A DNA stretch of 64,000 nt from Methanolobus sp. (lineage in GTDB: Archaea; Halobacteriota; Methanosarcinia; Methanosarcinales; Methanosarcinaceae), in contig JARVGJ010000003.1 in assembly GCA_029762595.1 (NCBI GenBank), positions 1-64,000 on the forward strand, in the 5' to 3' direction. The notes below the pieces were generated by a model, which saw only the letters and a list, made by a program, of their open reading frames with translations, had not been told where the DNA came from and did no database searches. The first letter of the stretch is position 1. Each line of letters starts with the position of its first letter. The translations under genes and the position numbers were made by a program. Shown piece by piece: positions 1 to 9,308 of this stretch.

Positions 1-359
1 TTCTACCCACAAGGCATATATAAAGAAAATACCTGTTTTACTATGTAGGCTTTTTACTGTGTTGCCTGCCCCCAACCTCGGCGTAAATAATTTACATAAA
101 ATATGTTCATAATTGATTGCGCTATCAGCTCAATATTTGTCATTAACTGATTATTCATTTATTCTTTTTTAGGTTTCAAGTATGTATAAAACCTTATATA
201 GAGGACACAATACCATTTCTAATTCCACTGATATATAATTACAATTGACAGGATATTATATTTGTATGAAAAATCGATACAAGATTTAAATATAAATAAT
301 ATTAAGCATAAAAATAATATAAGTATAATACATTTATATTGTACATAAACCATAACTGA
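1..359. other. AT-rich noncoding region upstream of first kinase
   Basis: No credible coding frame was found in this stretch. It is strongly AT-rich towards its right end, with many TATA-like runs between about 180 and 350 that could hold the promoter of the kinase starting at 360. No clear ribosome binding site precedes that start, which fits a short leader or leaderless message. Confidence 0.5.
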
Positions 360-2009
360 ATGGATAAACATAACGCTATTTTCCTGAAAATGATAGAAGA
401 ATACAAACCCGAAAATGGAAAGAATAGCCATGATCAGCAGGCTACCATAGAAGAACTGAAAGGAAAAATAGAAGAGCTGGAGTTCAGACTGGAATCTTCC
501 CAGACTGAACTAAAAAGGGTCAACGAATTTTGCACAGAGAGACTTGACAATCTCAATGATGTCCTTTTTGCCGTGGATGTGAAAGGCTATTTCACATACG
601 TAAATCCTGCCATAGAAAACATCACAGGATATGAGATCGAAGAAGTACTTGGCACACATTTTACAGAATATGTGCATCCTGATGATCTAAAGGGACTACT
701 GGCAGATATTGAAAGAACGGTCGCAGGCGAACATAAGCCATATATGTTCAGGATTATGAAAAAGGATGGAAAAATAAGTTACGTCCACACAACATCCCGC
801 CCCATTATCAGAAACGGAGAAATGATAGGCATCAACGGCCTGATGGTAGATATCGCCAGGTTGAAACATGTGGAATTCAAACTCATGGAAGAAAGAGACC
901 GGGCCCAGAGATACCTCGATATTGTAGGTGTCATAATCCTTGCACTTGACAGAGAAGGAAATATCAAACTTATAAATAAAAAAGGATGTGAACTGTTTGG
1001 ATACGATGAACATGAACTTTTATCAAAGAACTGGTTTGATATATGTGCCACAGAAGAGTTTCGTGAAAAAGCCAGGAGAGACTATGCAAAACTAATACAT
1101 GGAGATATAGAGCTACACCCCTATTTTGAAGCACCCATATGGATAAAAGAAGAAACAAGATATTTTGCATGGCACAATATCCTGCTTAAGGACAGAGAAG
1201 GAAAGATCACAGGTGTATTATCTTCAGGAAACGATATCACAGAGAGGAGAAAGGCCGAAGAAGCACTCGTTTTTGCAAAAATGGTATCTGATAATGCACA
1301 TCGCACCAAACGCCAGTTCCTTGCAAATGTCAGCCATGAGCTAAGAACACCCCTGAATCACATCATCGGATATTCTGAGATACTTCACGAAGACTATAGC
1401 AAAACCATAACAGAAGAGCAGAAAAGATACATTGACATAATTAGAAAGAGTGGTAACAATTTGCTGCTTCTTATCAATTCCATGATAGAGCTTTCAGCTA
1501 TTGAAGAAGGCAAGGCAGGGCTTGAAATAGAGCATTTCACCCTTCCAGATATAATTGAAGAGATAAGGAATTCAACGGCACCTATGGCAAAAAAGAAACA
1601 CATAACTCTTGAATTTGAAATTAAGGATAACGTAAATACCATACAGGCTGATAAGAATAAAATAAAGACCGTTCTTTATAACCTCATACACAACGGTATA
1701 AAATTCACCCCTGAATATGGAGATGTAAAAGTAAGCATATCAGAAGAAGGAAATACTTTAACTGTATCGGTGATGGATACAGGAATCGGAATATCAGAGG
1801 ATGATATGGAAAAACTATTCCAGCCATTCTCACAGATAGATTCATCACTAAGCCGTAAATTCGATGGTGCGGGTCTTGGACTTATAATAACTAAAGAATT
1901 CGTGGAAATGCATGGCGGTAACATACGGGTTGAAAGTGAAGTGGACAAAGGTAGCAATTTCACCTTTATGATCCCCATACGTCCTGAAGATGAGACAAAT
2001 AACCTTTAA
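360..2009 (+). CDS. soluble PAS-PAS sensor histidine kinase
   Basis: This 549-residue protein is a histidine kinase without any transmembrane segment, so it probably senses a cytoplasmic signal. A short coiled-coil-like N-terminus (about 20-55) is followed by a PAS/PAC domain (about 60-168) and a second PAS domain (about 180-295). The dimerisation and phosphoacceptor domain carries the H-box SHELRTPL, with His326. The ATPase domain shows an N-box around Asn441 and Asn445, the G1 motif DTGIGIS and the G2 motif GAGLGL. No receiver domain is attached. The nearest response regulator lies about 1.9 kb away on the other strand beside a second kinase, so the partner is uncertain. The first ATG of the frame was used. 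Confidence 0.88.
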   Translation: MDKHNAIFLKMIEEYKPENGKNSHDQQATIEELKGKIEELEFRLESSQTELKRVNEFCTERLDNLNDVLFAVDVKGYFTYVNPAIENITGYEIEEVLGTHFTEYVHPDDLKGLLADIERTVAGEHKPYMFRIMKKDGKISYVHTTSRPIIRNGEMIGINGLMVDIARLKHVEFKLMEERDRAQRYLDIVGVIILALDREGNIKLINKKGCELFGYDEHELLSKNWFDICATEEFREKARRDYAKLIHGDIELHPYFEAPIWIKEETRYFAWHNILLKDREGKITGVLSSGNDITERRKAEEALVFAKMVSDNAHRTKRQFLANVSHELRTPLNHIIGYSEILHEDYSKTITEEQKRYIDIIRKSGNNLLLLINSMIELSAIEEGKAGLEIEHFTLPDIIEEIRNSTAPMAKKKHITLEFEIKDNVNTIQADKNKIKTVLYNLIHNGIKFTPEYGDVKVSISEEGNTLTVSVMDTGIGISEDDMEKLFQPFSQIDSSLSRKFDGAGLGLIITKEFVEMHGGNIRVESEVDKGSNFTFMIPIRPEDETNNL

Positions 2010-2107
2010 GATACAAAAACAAGAATATCCACCACTCCAACAGCAATATTGCTTCGAAGGTACTAGGCCATACAATATGCCATGACCATACTATTGTCCA
2101 TTACAGA

Positions 2108-3853
2108 TCATTGTTCTTTCTTCAATGTGAAAACAAAAGTACTGCCCCTTCCGTATTCACTGCTCACAGTAATAGTTCCTCCCTGACCTTCGATTATACC
2201 TTTTACAATTGACAGACCAAGACCGCTTCCGCCAACCTTGCGGGTAGAAGTACTGTCTATCTGGTAGAATTTATCAAATATCCTACCCATCTCCTCCTGA
2301 GAGATGCCTATACCATTGTCACTGACACTTACTTTTATAAAGTCTGTTTCTTCCTCAACAAAGATAGTGACCTTGCCGCCTTTCTTACTGAACTTAATAG
2401 CATTGTTCAGAAGATTTACAAAGACCTGCACCAGTTTATCCTTATCAGTATAGATATGACCAATGTTCTCTGGTATATCAACCTGCACAGACATGTCTGC
2501 CTCTTTAAGTGGCAACTCCAGAAGCCCAATTGAGAACAGGATAGTGTCTTCAATGTCAACCAGATCCCTGTGGAATTTCATACGATTGGATTCGATCCTG
2601 GAAATATCAAGGAGGTCATCGACCATACGGGACTGGCGGTCAATATTCCTGATCACTATATCAAGCATCTGTTGTCTCAGGGCAGTATCACATTCATCAT
2701 TCTCCCTTAAGAACTCACTTGATGTTTTCATAGCTGTCAGAGGAGTCTTCAGCTCATGAGAAACTATGGAAAGGAACTCTGTCTTTAACCTGTCAAGCTC
2801 CTTTAGTTTCTTATTGGCTTGCAGGAGGGATGCATTTGACTCCTTGAGTTCCTGAGTCTTCCAGTCCACCTCTTTTTCAAGGCTCTTGCTCCAGTTGAAG
2901 AGAATCAGGACAATGAACGAACTCACAAACACTATGAATAGAACTGAAACAACAGCAACGATGAATAATTTAAGGTAGACCGAAACTATGAGCCTGTCAA
3001 CGTCAGAAGAAGGGCTTGTAATTGCCAGTGACCATTGCTGGTTATACCAGCTTATAGGAGAATAGGACACCAGCATCTCCTCAACAACACTTCCTTCATC
3101 AAGAAGTAGATATTTACCATTTCCTTCCATACCGTTTACCTGAGCTGCTATGATGTCCAGCAAACCGGAAGAACTGGAATTCATAAGTTCAGCATAATTG
3201 ACGCCTCTTTCATATGTCCCAGACTCATCATATAGCAATCTTCCCCTTTTATCAAGAAGATACGCATAACTTGAGGAATTGGATTCTACAACATATCTGC
3301 TCCTCAGGTCAGATTCACTGATTATTGCAATAAAGGTTCCTTTGAATTCATCACCATCATAGACCGGGACCCATATAAAAGAACCATAATTACCTTCCAT
3401 AAGCCTCAGTGGATCTGTGATATATACAACACCTGTCTCCTTCACACGCTCAAAGGCACGGTATTCGTTGTTCTCATAAAGATTTAAACCGTAAGGAACA
3501 TGTTCTTCCGGGTAACCTGATACTATGGTCCCATCCGCTGTGACATATTCCACCACATAGAACATGCCTGCCACATCATAGACACTTTTAAGATCAGAGC
3601 TGAAGTTATCAGGCGGTACACCACTATCCTTTTTTGCAATGACCTCAAGCAAAAGTACTTTCTCAGTCAGGGATCTTTCTATACTGTCAGATATCTGCCG
3701 GGTCAATAGCAACTGCTGGTTCTGGTACTGCTCTTCAACAACAGCTCTTATCTCCACATTTGTCTTCATCCACAAAAAGACAATAGAACTTATCAAAAGC
3801 AGGACTATCACGGCAAAAAGAATTATATTCCATCTGCTTCTCTGGTTCCACAT
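2108..3853 (-). CDS. membrane-bound sensor histidine kinase with Cache-like sensor
   Basis: This 581-residue kinase has a transmembrane helix at about 11-28, an extracellular region at about 30-288 that resembles a double Cache ligand-binding domain, and a second membrane helix at about 292-320. A short coiled coil leads into the kinase core. The H-box SHELKTPL carries His366, and an N-box (NLLNNAIKFS), G1 motif (DNGIGIS) and G2 motif (GSGLGLSI) follow. It lies 35 bases downstream of the response regulator on the same strand, so the two very likely form one operon and a cognate two-component pair. The ligand is not evident; Cache domains in this position commonly bind small organic solutes. 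Confidence 0.9.
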   Translation of the reverse strand: MWNQRSRWNIILFAVIVLLLISSIVFLWMKTNVEIRAVVEEQYQNQQLLLTRQISDSIERSLTEKVLLLEVIAKKDSGVPPDNFSSDLKSVYDVAGMFYVVEYVTADGTIVSGYPEEHVPYGLNLYENNEYRAFERVKETGVVYITDPLRLMEGNYGSFIWVPVYDGDEFKGTFIAIISESDLRSRYVVESNSSSYAYLLDKRGRLLYDESGTYERGVNYAELMNSSSSGLLDIIAAQVNGMEGNGKYLLLDEGSVVEEMLVSYSPISWYNQQWSLAITSPSSDVDRLIVSVYLKLFIVAVVSVLFIVFVSSFIVLILFNWSKSLEKEVDWKTQELKESNASLLQANKKLKELDRLKTEFLSIVSHELKTPLTAMKTSSEFLRENDECDTALRQQMLDIVIRNIDRQSRMVDDLLDISRIESNRMKFHRDLVDIEDTILFSIGLLELPLKEADMSVQVDIPENIGHIYTDKDKLVQVFVNLLNNAIKFSKKGGKVTIFVEEETDFIKVSVSDNGIGISQEEMGRIFDKFYQIDSTSTRKVGGSGLGLSIVKGIIEGQGGTITVSSEYGRGSTFVFTLKKEQ

Positions 3854-3888
3854 AGATTCTTTATTGGTACTTAATAAGATTATAGTGT

Positions 3889-4404
3889 TCAGATGTCCTG
3901 ATTCCTTCTCAGAACCATCTTTATGCGCGCTTTCAATTCCTTGAGGTTAAATGGCTTGGTCACATAGTCATCTGCTCCAAGCTCGATACCTTCAACCTTA
4001 TCATCGATCTCTCCGCGTGCAGTGAGCATTATCACAGGAATATGACTGTAGACAGGATCAGATTTAAGTTGCCTGCAAACCTCAAAACCGTCAATCTGCG
4101 GAATCATCAGGTCAAGCAATATAACATCCGGCAGCTCTGAATGCACTTTGACTATAGCTTCATGGCCATCTTTTGCCTCAACGACATTGTAGCCTTCTGT
4201 CTGCAGGGCTACCTTCAGGGCAAGAAGAGCGTCCATCTCATCATCAACTACAAGGACTTTCTGCCTTACATCGGACATAGCCTTCAAGACCTTTTCAACC
4301 TCATCAACGGAGACCGACAGATTATTCGAGATCTCCTTAATAGTGATCCCTGGATCGCTCTCCAAAAGTGAAAGGATTTTTCCGCGAATGTTTTCTTCGT
4401 GCAT
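3889..4404 (-). CDS. response regulator with N-terminal helix-turn-helix
   Basis: The 171-residue protein has an N-terminal winged-helix or helix-turn-helix segment (about 1-45, containing TIKEISNNLSVSVDEVEKVL) followed by a receiver domain (about 48-168). The receiver shows the acidic pair Asp54-Asp55, phosphoacceptor Asp98 in LLDLMIP, Thr128 and Lys150 of the TKPF motif, so it should be phosphorylated normally. The order is unusual: in most DNA-binding response regulators the receiver comes first. It is the first gene of an operon with the Cache-type kinase at 2108-3853. It could control transcription through its N-terminal domain, or that domain may mediate protein contacts. Confidence 0.87.
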   Translation of the reverse strand: MHEENIRGKILSLLESDPGITIKEISNNLSVSVDEVEKVLKAMSDVRQKVLVVDDEMDALLALKVALQTEGYNVVEAKDGHEAIVKVHSELPDVILLDLMIPQIDGFEVCRQLKSDPVYSHIPVIMLTARGEIDDKVEGIELGADDYVTKPFNLKELKARIKMVLRRNQDI

Positions 4405-4554
4405 GATAATTCTACCTGAAATAAGCTCATAAATTATAGAAGAACGATATTATTAAAACCTTTCTAAATATGAGAGGGTTTATGTTTTTGTAAACATACT
4501 ATCCAATAGAAGAAAATCTTATAAGCCATAACAGAATATCTAATCAGGATATAA

Positions 4555-4848
4555 ATGGATGCCCTTGAAGAGATATTTGGAAAGACAGCCCAGATGACAG
4601 TGCTTAAAAACCTTATTGCACACAAGGAAGAGTCAACGTACCTATCAGGAATTGCAGACGAGACCGGACTGTCGCATTCAAGTGTTGCAAGGGTGATAAC
4701 ACCCCTTATAAAAAGCAACATCGTAATCGAAAAACCCCTGGGAAAACAAATAAGGACATTCCGGCTAAACCTTGACAATGAAAAAACAAAGCTCATACTT
4801 GATTTTTACTACCGGCTCAACGATATAGGAAATAAGGACACCGTGTGA
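4555..4848 (+). CDS. small winged-helix transcriptional regulator
   Basis: The 97-residue protein is essentially a single winged-helix domain of MarR/ArsR-like type. The recognition-helix region TGLSHSSVARVITPLIKSN and the wing VIEKPLGKQIRTFRLN are both visible. A leucine- and tyrosine-rich C-terminal helix probably serves dimerisation. It is transcribed divergently from the response regulator operon and may act on that shared upstream region. No ligand-binding domain or metal site is apparent, so the effector is unknown. Confidence 0.8.
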   Translation: MDALEEIFGKTAQMTVLKNLIAHKEESTYLSGIADETGLSHSSVARVITPLIKSNIVIEKPLGKQIRTFRLNLDNEKTKLILDFYYRLNDIGNKDTV

Positions 4849-4883
4849 CCAACTTCAAGGTCAAAAGAGGACATGCCCTTATT

Positions 4884-5486
4884 TTAACTACTCCCTAACA
4901 TCTTTTTTGCAAAAGCACCCGACAGGCTCGCAAGCAGATTTAACACATGTAGTGAAGCAATCCCTACAAATATCCCCGATATTGACAAAAGCAACGCTTC
5001 CTGAAAAGTCCCGGCAGGACTGTTACCCAGTATATAGACAACAGGATTCATTATCAACCACAAGGTCAGGACGGACAAAAATGCCATGGTCACAAGTGAA
5101 AATATCCCCAGAGGGAACTTGACAAGCAAAAAAAGCAAGCTTTTCCATGTCACAGGGCTTTTTATCCTGCTGACTATCCTGCCAAGAATACTCTTTTCCC
5201 CGACTGGTTTCAAGGACATGGGGAGAATGTCTATCCCTAATAACCATATAGCCATCTGGCGCTCAAAAGATGCTATTTCCCACCAAGAAAGGAATAAAAG
5301 CACCAATACAGGAATACCTATCCATATGATCAAAAGTCCAAAACCAAGTGACAGACCAGTCACAAGGAATATGAAATAAGCCGTACCCAGCGGGAATGAG
5401 AATAACAGATACAATATATTCATGTATGTCTGTTTTTCAAAGACAACCTTTACAAATTCCCTGAAAGATGATTCCATTTCAACCAT
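4884..5486 (-). CDS. putative sensor-domain membrane protein
   Basis: The 200-residue protein has four to six predicted membrane segments arranged as two similar halves (about 20-70 and 115-190). The pattern resembles the 'putative sensor' membrane domain that is often fused to histidine kinases in actinobacteria. Here it stands alone. A gagga motif four bases before the chosen ATG supports the start. It lies among signalling genes, so a role in membrane sensing is plausible but not demonstrated. No catalytic residues are recognisable. Confidence 0.65.
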   Translation of the reverse strand: MVEMESSFREFVKVVFEKQTYMNILYLLFSFPLGTAYFIFLVTGLSLGFGLLIIWIGIPVLVLLFLSWWEIASFERQMAIWLLGIDILPMSLKPVGEKSILGRIVSRIKSPVTWKSLLFLLVKFPLGIFSLVTMAFLSVLTLWLIMNPVVYILGNSPAGTFQEALLLSISGIFVGIASLHVLNLLASLSGAFAKKMLGSS

Positions 5487-5631
5487 TTATCCTCGTTTTA
5501 TATTATTTTTCGTTTTATATTATTCTTGTTTATCACGGAATTATTCACTTTCCCATAAGATTTCAGTATCCAATGTTCAATGCCAAGCTAATCAAATTAT
5601 TTCAGAGGTCCACAATGCTCTCTGGGAAAAA

Positions 5632-5871
5632 TCATCTGCCATATTCCTGAATCCTTTTTGGCCTTCTAACAAAGAAGTATATAATAGCCCCAAGCAAATT
5701 AGCAAAGATGATGACAATTACCCATATGAGCTTATCGTTCCCTTCAGAAGGTTCTTTAGTAGCACAATCTATCAACATCCATAACCAGAATAAAGTCCCT
5801 ATAATCCCTATTCCAAAGAAAAGGAAAAAAATAAGGAATGAAAATGAAAATGCAAAGAACATATCATACAT
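5632..5871 (-). CDS. small PLDc_N-like membrane protein
   Basis: This 79-residue protein has two membrane helices separated by a short loop with the sequence WLWMLIDCATKEPSEGNDK, followed by a C-terminal basic tail. This matches the phospholipase D N-terminal-type two-helix domain that occurs alone in many small membrane proteins and does not itself carry phospholipase activity. Function is unknown. It is separated by about 90 bases from the ABC operon downstream on the same strand and may be independently transcribed. Confidence 0.7.
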   Translation of the reverse strand: MYDMFFAFSFSFLIFFLFFGIGIIGTLFWLWMLIDCATKEPSEGNDKLIWVIVIIFANLLGAIIYFFVRRPKRIQEYGR

Positions 5872-5961
5872 TTTTTCGTCTCCTTTTTATATTTGCATAC
5901 ATATATATTTACTAAGTGAGACCACATTGATTATTTTGTCATAACATTGAATAAGTTCATA

Positions 5962-7176
5962 TCATTCATGCCGAAGAGCATCCACCGGATTCATCCTTGC
6001 AGCCTTGTTAGCCGGGTATATTCCAGCAAGCAGACCTACAACAAGCGATACAAGCATACCTGCCAGGATCATATACATCGGGAACACATAGGGGAGATTC
6101 ATTAGAGTATCCACAACATATGCACCTGCCACACCAAGGATAATTCCAAGTACACCACCTAAAAGTCCCACAACCATGGATTCCACCATGAACAGGGATA
6201 AGACCTCGTAATTCTTATATCCAAGGGACTTCATGATACCAATTTCCCCGGTTCTCTCCGTTACTGTGACCAGCATGATATTCATAATACCTATAGAACC
6301 CACTATGAGAGATATCAGGGCAACTGAGGTGAGTAACGATCCCAGGGCAGCTGAGAGCTGGTCAACCTCTTCAAGTATCTCTGCCTGGTTTAAAAGAAGA
6401 TACGGTTTAGCATCCTCATTATCAAGATCCCTGAAAGGAACGCCCAGGTTTCGGGCAAGTCTTTTGTCTAGCTCATCTGTGACATCGTTAATAGATTCCA
6501 GGTTCTCAGCAGCCGCAAAGAATCCCCAGTAATAATCCTCACCCATTATCTCGTTCATGGTTGCTATGGGAATGAAGATCCTTTCATCCGGCTCGATCCC
6601 GCTTTGCACGAATGTTGATTCAGGGCTGGCCATAATTCCCTTGACCTTGAATTGCCTGGTTACTTTTTCCCCGTCGGCCCTTGTGAACGTCAGTTCTATG
6701 GTATTCTTATCCGAGATCTTACGATTGAACTTATCATATGCCACATCATGACCTATAACAGCCATGTACTGGTCTTTGTCATTGATAAAAGTCCCACTTT
6801 CCATCCTTATGTTGGCAACTTCCTCGTAGTCCTGCGAAACCCCCTGAACCTCTATCTGCCTTATAGTGGAAATATAACGGACCTGGGCCACCTCCTGACT
6901 CAGAGGAGATACACCTATTATACCAGGAGTGTTCTTCACTATATCCATCTCACTGTCATGGAACAGGTTTGCAGTCTTTCCCTGAATTATAATGAAATTG
7001 TTACCCACAGAACCTATCTCTTCAGTAAAGTACTGACTGAAGCTGGCACCCAGTGAAACATTGGCAATTACAGCAGCTACACCTATGACTATTCCAAGTG
7101 TGGTCAGCGCCGAGCGCAGCTTTGAACTTCCGATGCTTGCAACAGCCATCCTGAAGGAATGTTTCAGACTTAGCAT
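5962..7176 (-). CDS. MacB-type ABC transporter permease (system A)
   Basis: The 404-residue protein has the MacB/FtsX permease plan: one N-terminal membrane helix (about 20-45), a large extracytoplasmic domain (about 46-270) and three C-terminal helices. The hallmark SIGIMNIMLVTVTERT precedes the coupling segment, and the C-terminus is AGIYPANKAARMNPVDALRHE. Such permeases do not form a simple channel; in the MacB family they transmit force to an outer partner. It is the last gene of the operon ATPase (8451-9155), COG1361 protein (7210-8436), permease. It is a close paralogue of both system B permeases, with the same length. Only one permease is present, so a homodimer is likely. Confidence 0.9.
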   Translation of the reverse strand: MLSLKHSFRMAVASIGSSKLRSALTTLGIVIGVAAVIANVSLGASFSQYFTEEIGSVGNNFIIIQGKTANLFHDSEMDIVKNTPGIIGVSPLSQEVAQVRYISTIRQIEVQGVSQDYEEVANIRMESGTFINDKDQYMAVIGHDVAYDKFNRKISDKNTIELTFTRADGEKVTRQFKVKGIMASPESTFVQSGIEPDERIFIPIATMNEIMGEDYYWGFFAAAENLESINDVTDELDKRLARNLGVPFRDLDNEDAKPYLLLNQAEILEEVDQLSAALGSLLTSVALISLIVGSIGIMNIMLVTVTERTGEIGIMKSLGYKNYEVLSLFMVESMVVGLLGGVLGIILGVAGAYVVDTLMNLPYVFPMYMILAGMLVSLVVGLLAGIYPANKAARMNPVDALRHE

Positions 7177-7209
7177 AAATATCGCCTTACCCTGAGCAAT
7201 CTCACCTTA

Positions 7210-8436
7210 TTACTGCTTCCTGCGTTTCATGAATATAACAGCAGGTACAAAAAGAAATAATAAGATTGCAGCAACACTTACCAAAGCGCCATTGTTTTTC
7301 TTTCCCTCTGTAACAATGGAAAGTTCACGAACAGCCACATCATTGCTATGCTGGTTAATACCATTCCTGTAATCAACTGTAATGGTCACCGGAACCGATG
7401 ATAATTCACTGTCACTTTTTGCCTTGATCTCGATAGTAAAGAGTTCATCTGCACGCATAGAACCTACAAAATATTCCTCTGGAGAGAAAGTAACACCATC
7501 AGCACTCAGTTTCACACTCACAGAACTAAGGTCATTTGGGTGCATGTTGGCCACGTCAAATTCAAGGATACCATTGCCGTTTATAATATCGAGTGGTTTA
7601 GAAGGTATAACCTTGACAGAAGCTGAATCAACCTTTACAGGTATCCTCCAGTTATTATTGTAGGCATGGGAATTGCCCACCATGGACAGATCCAGATAAT
7701 GGGTCCCATCCCTGACATCATCTGCTATCCCAACATTATAGCTTAAAGTGATGGAATCCCCGGGACCTATAATACCGGAGCCTTCGTAGATCTTACTTGT
7801 CACATCTATACCCTCGACACCTTTTAACATCGCTGACTGCACGCGTGCATTATAATCGTAATCAACAGCATCCATGTTCACAGAACTCACCTTTGCCGTA
7901 TTGCTGAGAACAAAGCTTACTGTTCCGGTGTCCCCGGGCATGAATACTACAGGATCACAGACGATCTGGGTCAGTTCCATTGTCCCCTTGCTGTTGAATG
8001 TGCTGGAACCTACATTGAGTTTGAAGGAACTTTTATACCATACTTCACCTTCAGATACCTGATAATACACATCCACAGAACCAGTTCCAACTTTTGCATT
8101 CTCATCCACGTAAAGACGGAATTCGTGAACTGCAGCAGAATCCGGTGCAAGTATGCCTATGTATTTAATAGCATTCTTTTCAGAATCAAGAGCAAAAGGG
8201 TATCCAGGGTCCATCCTAAGGGACACTGCATCTGCCCTACCATAGCCAGTGTTTTCTATCTTCACCCTCACATCCACATATTCACCTATACGGGCCGGGA
8301 AAGGATCATAGTCTATTATGTCAACCTTCATGGTAGCAGGTGATGCTGCTGAAACAGGAACCATGAAAGATCCACTTAAAATTGCTGCACAAAGAAAAAT
8401 CCCTAAGTATCTTTTAATATCATCCATTAATCTCAT
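7210..8436 (-). CDS. membrane-anchored COG1361 S-layer-like protein (system A)
   Basis: The protein begins with a signal peptide (about 8-30, ending in VSAASP), continues as repeated immunoglobulin-like CARDB/COG1361 beta domains, and ends with one membrane helix and a basic tail (FMKRRKQ), so it is anchored outside the cell. The ATG at 8436 is preferred over an in-frame TTG 18 bases upstream, because a gggtgg motif sits just before it. It follows the ATPase stop by only 14 bases and precedes the permease, so it is built into the transporter operon. It is closely related to the system B protein (11765-12994). An adaptor or substrate-receptor role is inferred from this position. Confidence 0.85.
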   Translation of the reverse strand: MRLMDDIKRYLGIFLCAAILSGSFMVPVSAASPATMKVDIIDYDPFPARIGEYVDVRVKIENTGYGRADAVSLRMDPGYPFALDSEKNAIKYIGILAPDSAAVHEFRLYVDENAKVGTGSVDVYYQVSEGEVWYKSSFKLNVGSSTFNSKGTMELTQIVCDPVVFMPGDTGTVSFVLSNTAKVSSVNMDAVDYDYNARVQSAMLKGVEGIDVTSKIYEGSGIIGPGDSITLSYNVGIADDVRDGTHYLDLSMVGNSHAYNNNWRIPVKVDSASVKVIPSKPLDIINGNGILEFDVANMHPNDLSSVSVKLSADGVTFSPEEYFVGSMRADELFTIEIKAKSDSELSSVPVTITVDYRNGINQHSNDVAVRELSIVTEGKKNNGALVSVAAILLFLFVPAVIFMKRRKQ

Positions 8437-8450
8437 TATAAACCACCCGT

Positions 8451-9155
8451 TCAATTATTAACGATATAGCCGTCCCTGATGTAAACCACCCTGTCAGCAT
8501 ACTGTTCCATTTCAGGATCATGGGTTATCATCACAATTGTCCTTCCCTGCCTGTGCAGGTCAGAGAATATCTCCATGACTTCTTCTCCGGTCCGCGAATC
8601 CAGGTTTCCTGTTGGTTCATCAGCGAGTATGAGAGACGGATCATTTATCAAAGACCTGGCTATTGCAACCCTCTGCCTTTGTCCGCCTGAAAGTTCTGAT
8701 GGCCTGTGGCCCATGCGATCATCAAGACCTACCAGCTTCAGCAGATCCTGTGCACGCGAAGATGTGTCCATTCCCTTCTTTGTATTGGAATAAGTAGGTA
8801 ACATCACATTTTCGTAAGCACTCAGACGTGGGATAAGGTTAAAATTCTGGAACACAAAACCAATCTCAAATCCCCGAAGCTCTGCAAGTTCATTGTCAGA
8901 TATGGTGTTCGTGTCCCTGCCCATTAGCATGACATTGCCTGATGTAGGCCTGTCAAGACAACCCACCATATTCATCAGTGTGCTCTTGCCAGAGCCGGAA
9001 GGACCCATTATGGCAACAAATTCCCCTTTTTTGATGCACATGTCTATGCCATGCAAGATGGGGACTTCCATGTCACCAAGGAAGTAGCTCTTTTTCAGAC
9101 ACCTGATATCAATAACATTGTTACCATCAGGAACAGATCCATTGTAATCAGCCAT
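8451..9155 (-). CDS. MacB/LolD-type ABC transporter ATPase (system A)
   Basis: The 234-residue ATPase energises the system A permease. Walker A (GPSGSGKST) lies at 51-59, and a Q-loop (FVFQNFNLIP), the signature LSGGQRQRVAIARS, Walker B (LILADEPTGNLD) and an H-loop (MITHD) follow, all intact. It is the first gene of its operon. An aggtg ribosome binding site lies just upstream of the ATG. The promoter region upstream contains a TATA-like box and an inverted repeat, annotated separately. Confidence 0.92.
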   Translation of the reverse strand: MADYNGSVPDGNNVIDIRCLKKSYFLGDMEVPILHGIDMCIKKGEFVAIMGPSGSGKSTLMNMVGCLDRPTSGNVMLMGRDTNTISDNELAELRGFEIGFVFQNFNLIPRLSAYENVMLPTYSNTKKGMDTSSRAQDLLKLVGLDDRMGHRPSELSGGQRQRVAIARSLINDPSLILADEPTGNLDSRTGEEVMEIFSDLHRQGRTIVMITHDPEMEQYADRVVYIRDGYIVNN

Positions 9156-9178
9156 TGTAATTCACCTCTAATACACCA

Positions 9179-9200
9179 ACTTGACTATTAATCGTCAAGT
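9179..9200. promoter_or_regulatory. inverted repeat upstream of system A ATPase
   Basis: A perfect 7-base inverted repeat (acttgac, 8-base spacer, gtcaagt) lies 24 bases before the ATG at 9155. It lies roughly where the transcript should begin, given the TATA-like box at 9215-9226. It could be an operator, or a hairpin in the leader. Confidence 0.45.
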
Positions 9201-9214
9201 CGGACAATGCGCTG

Positions 9215-9255
9215 TATATACTTAAACCTTTCTATACATCGACAGATGCGACTAT
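9215..9255 (-). promoter_or_regulatory. candidate promoter of system A with upstream shared element
   Basis: On the minus strand the sequence gaaaggtttaagtatata resembles an archaeal BRE plus TATA box (TATA part at 9215-9226), with the start codon about 60 bases downstream. Immediately upstream, 9238-9255 holds atcgacagatgcgactat (plus strand). This matches 15 of 18 bases of 13989-14006, in front of system C. Confidence 0.4.
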
Positions 9256-9308
9256 GGTTTGCGGAATCCTGTTGGCAAAAATGCTAAAGGCAGAGGATCA
9301 GAATTACA

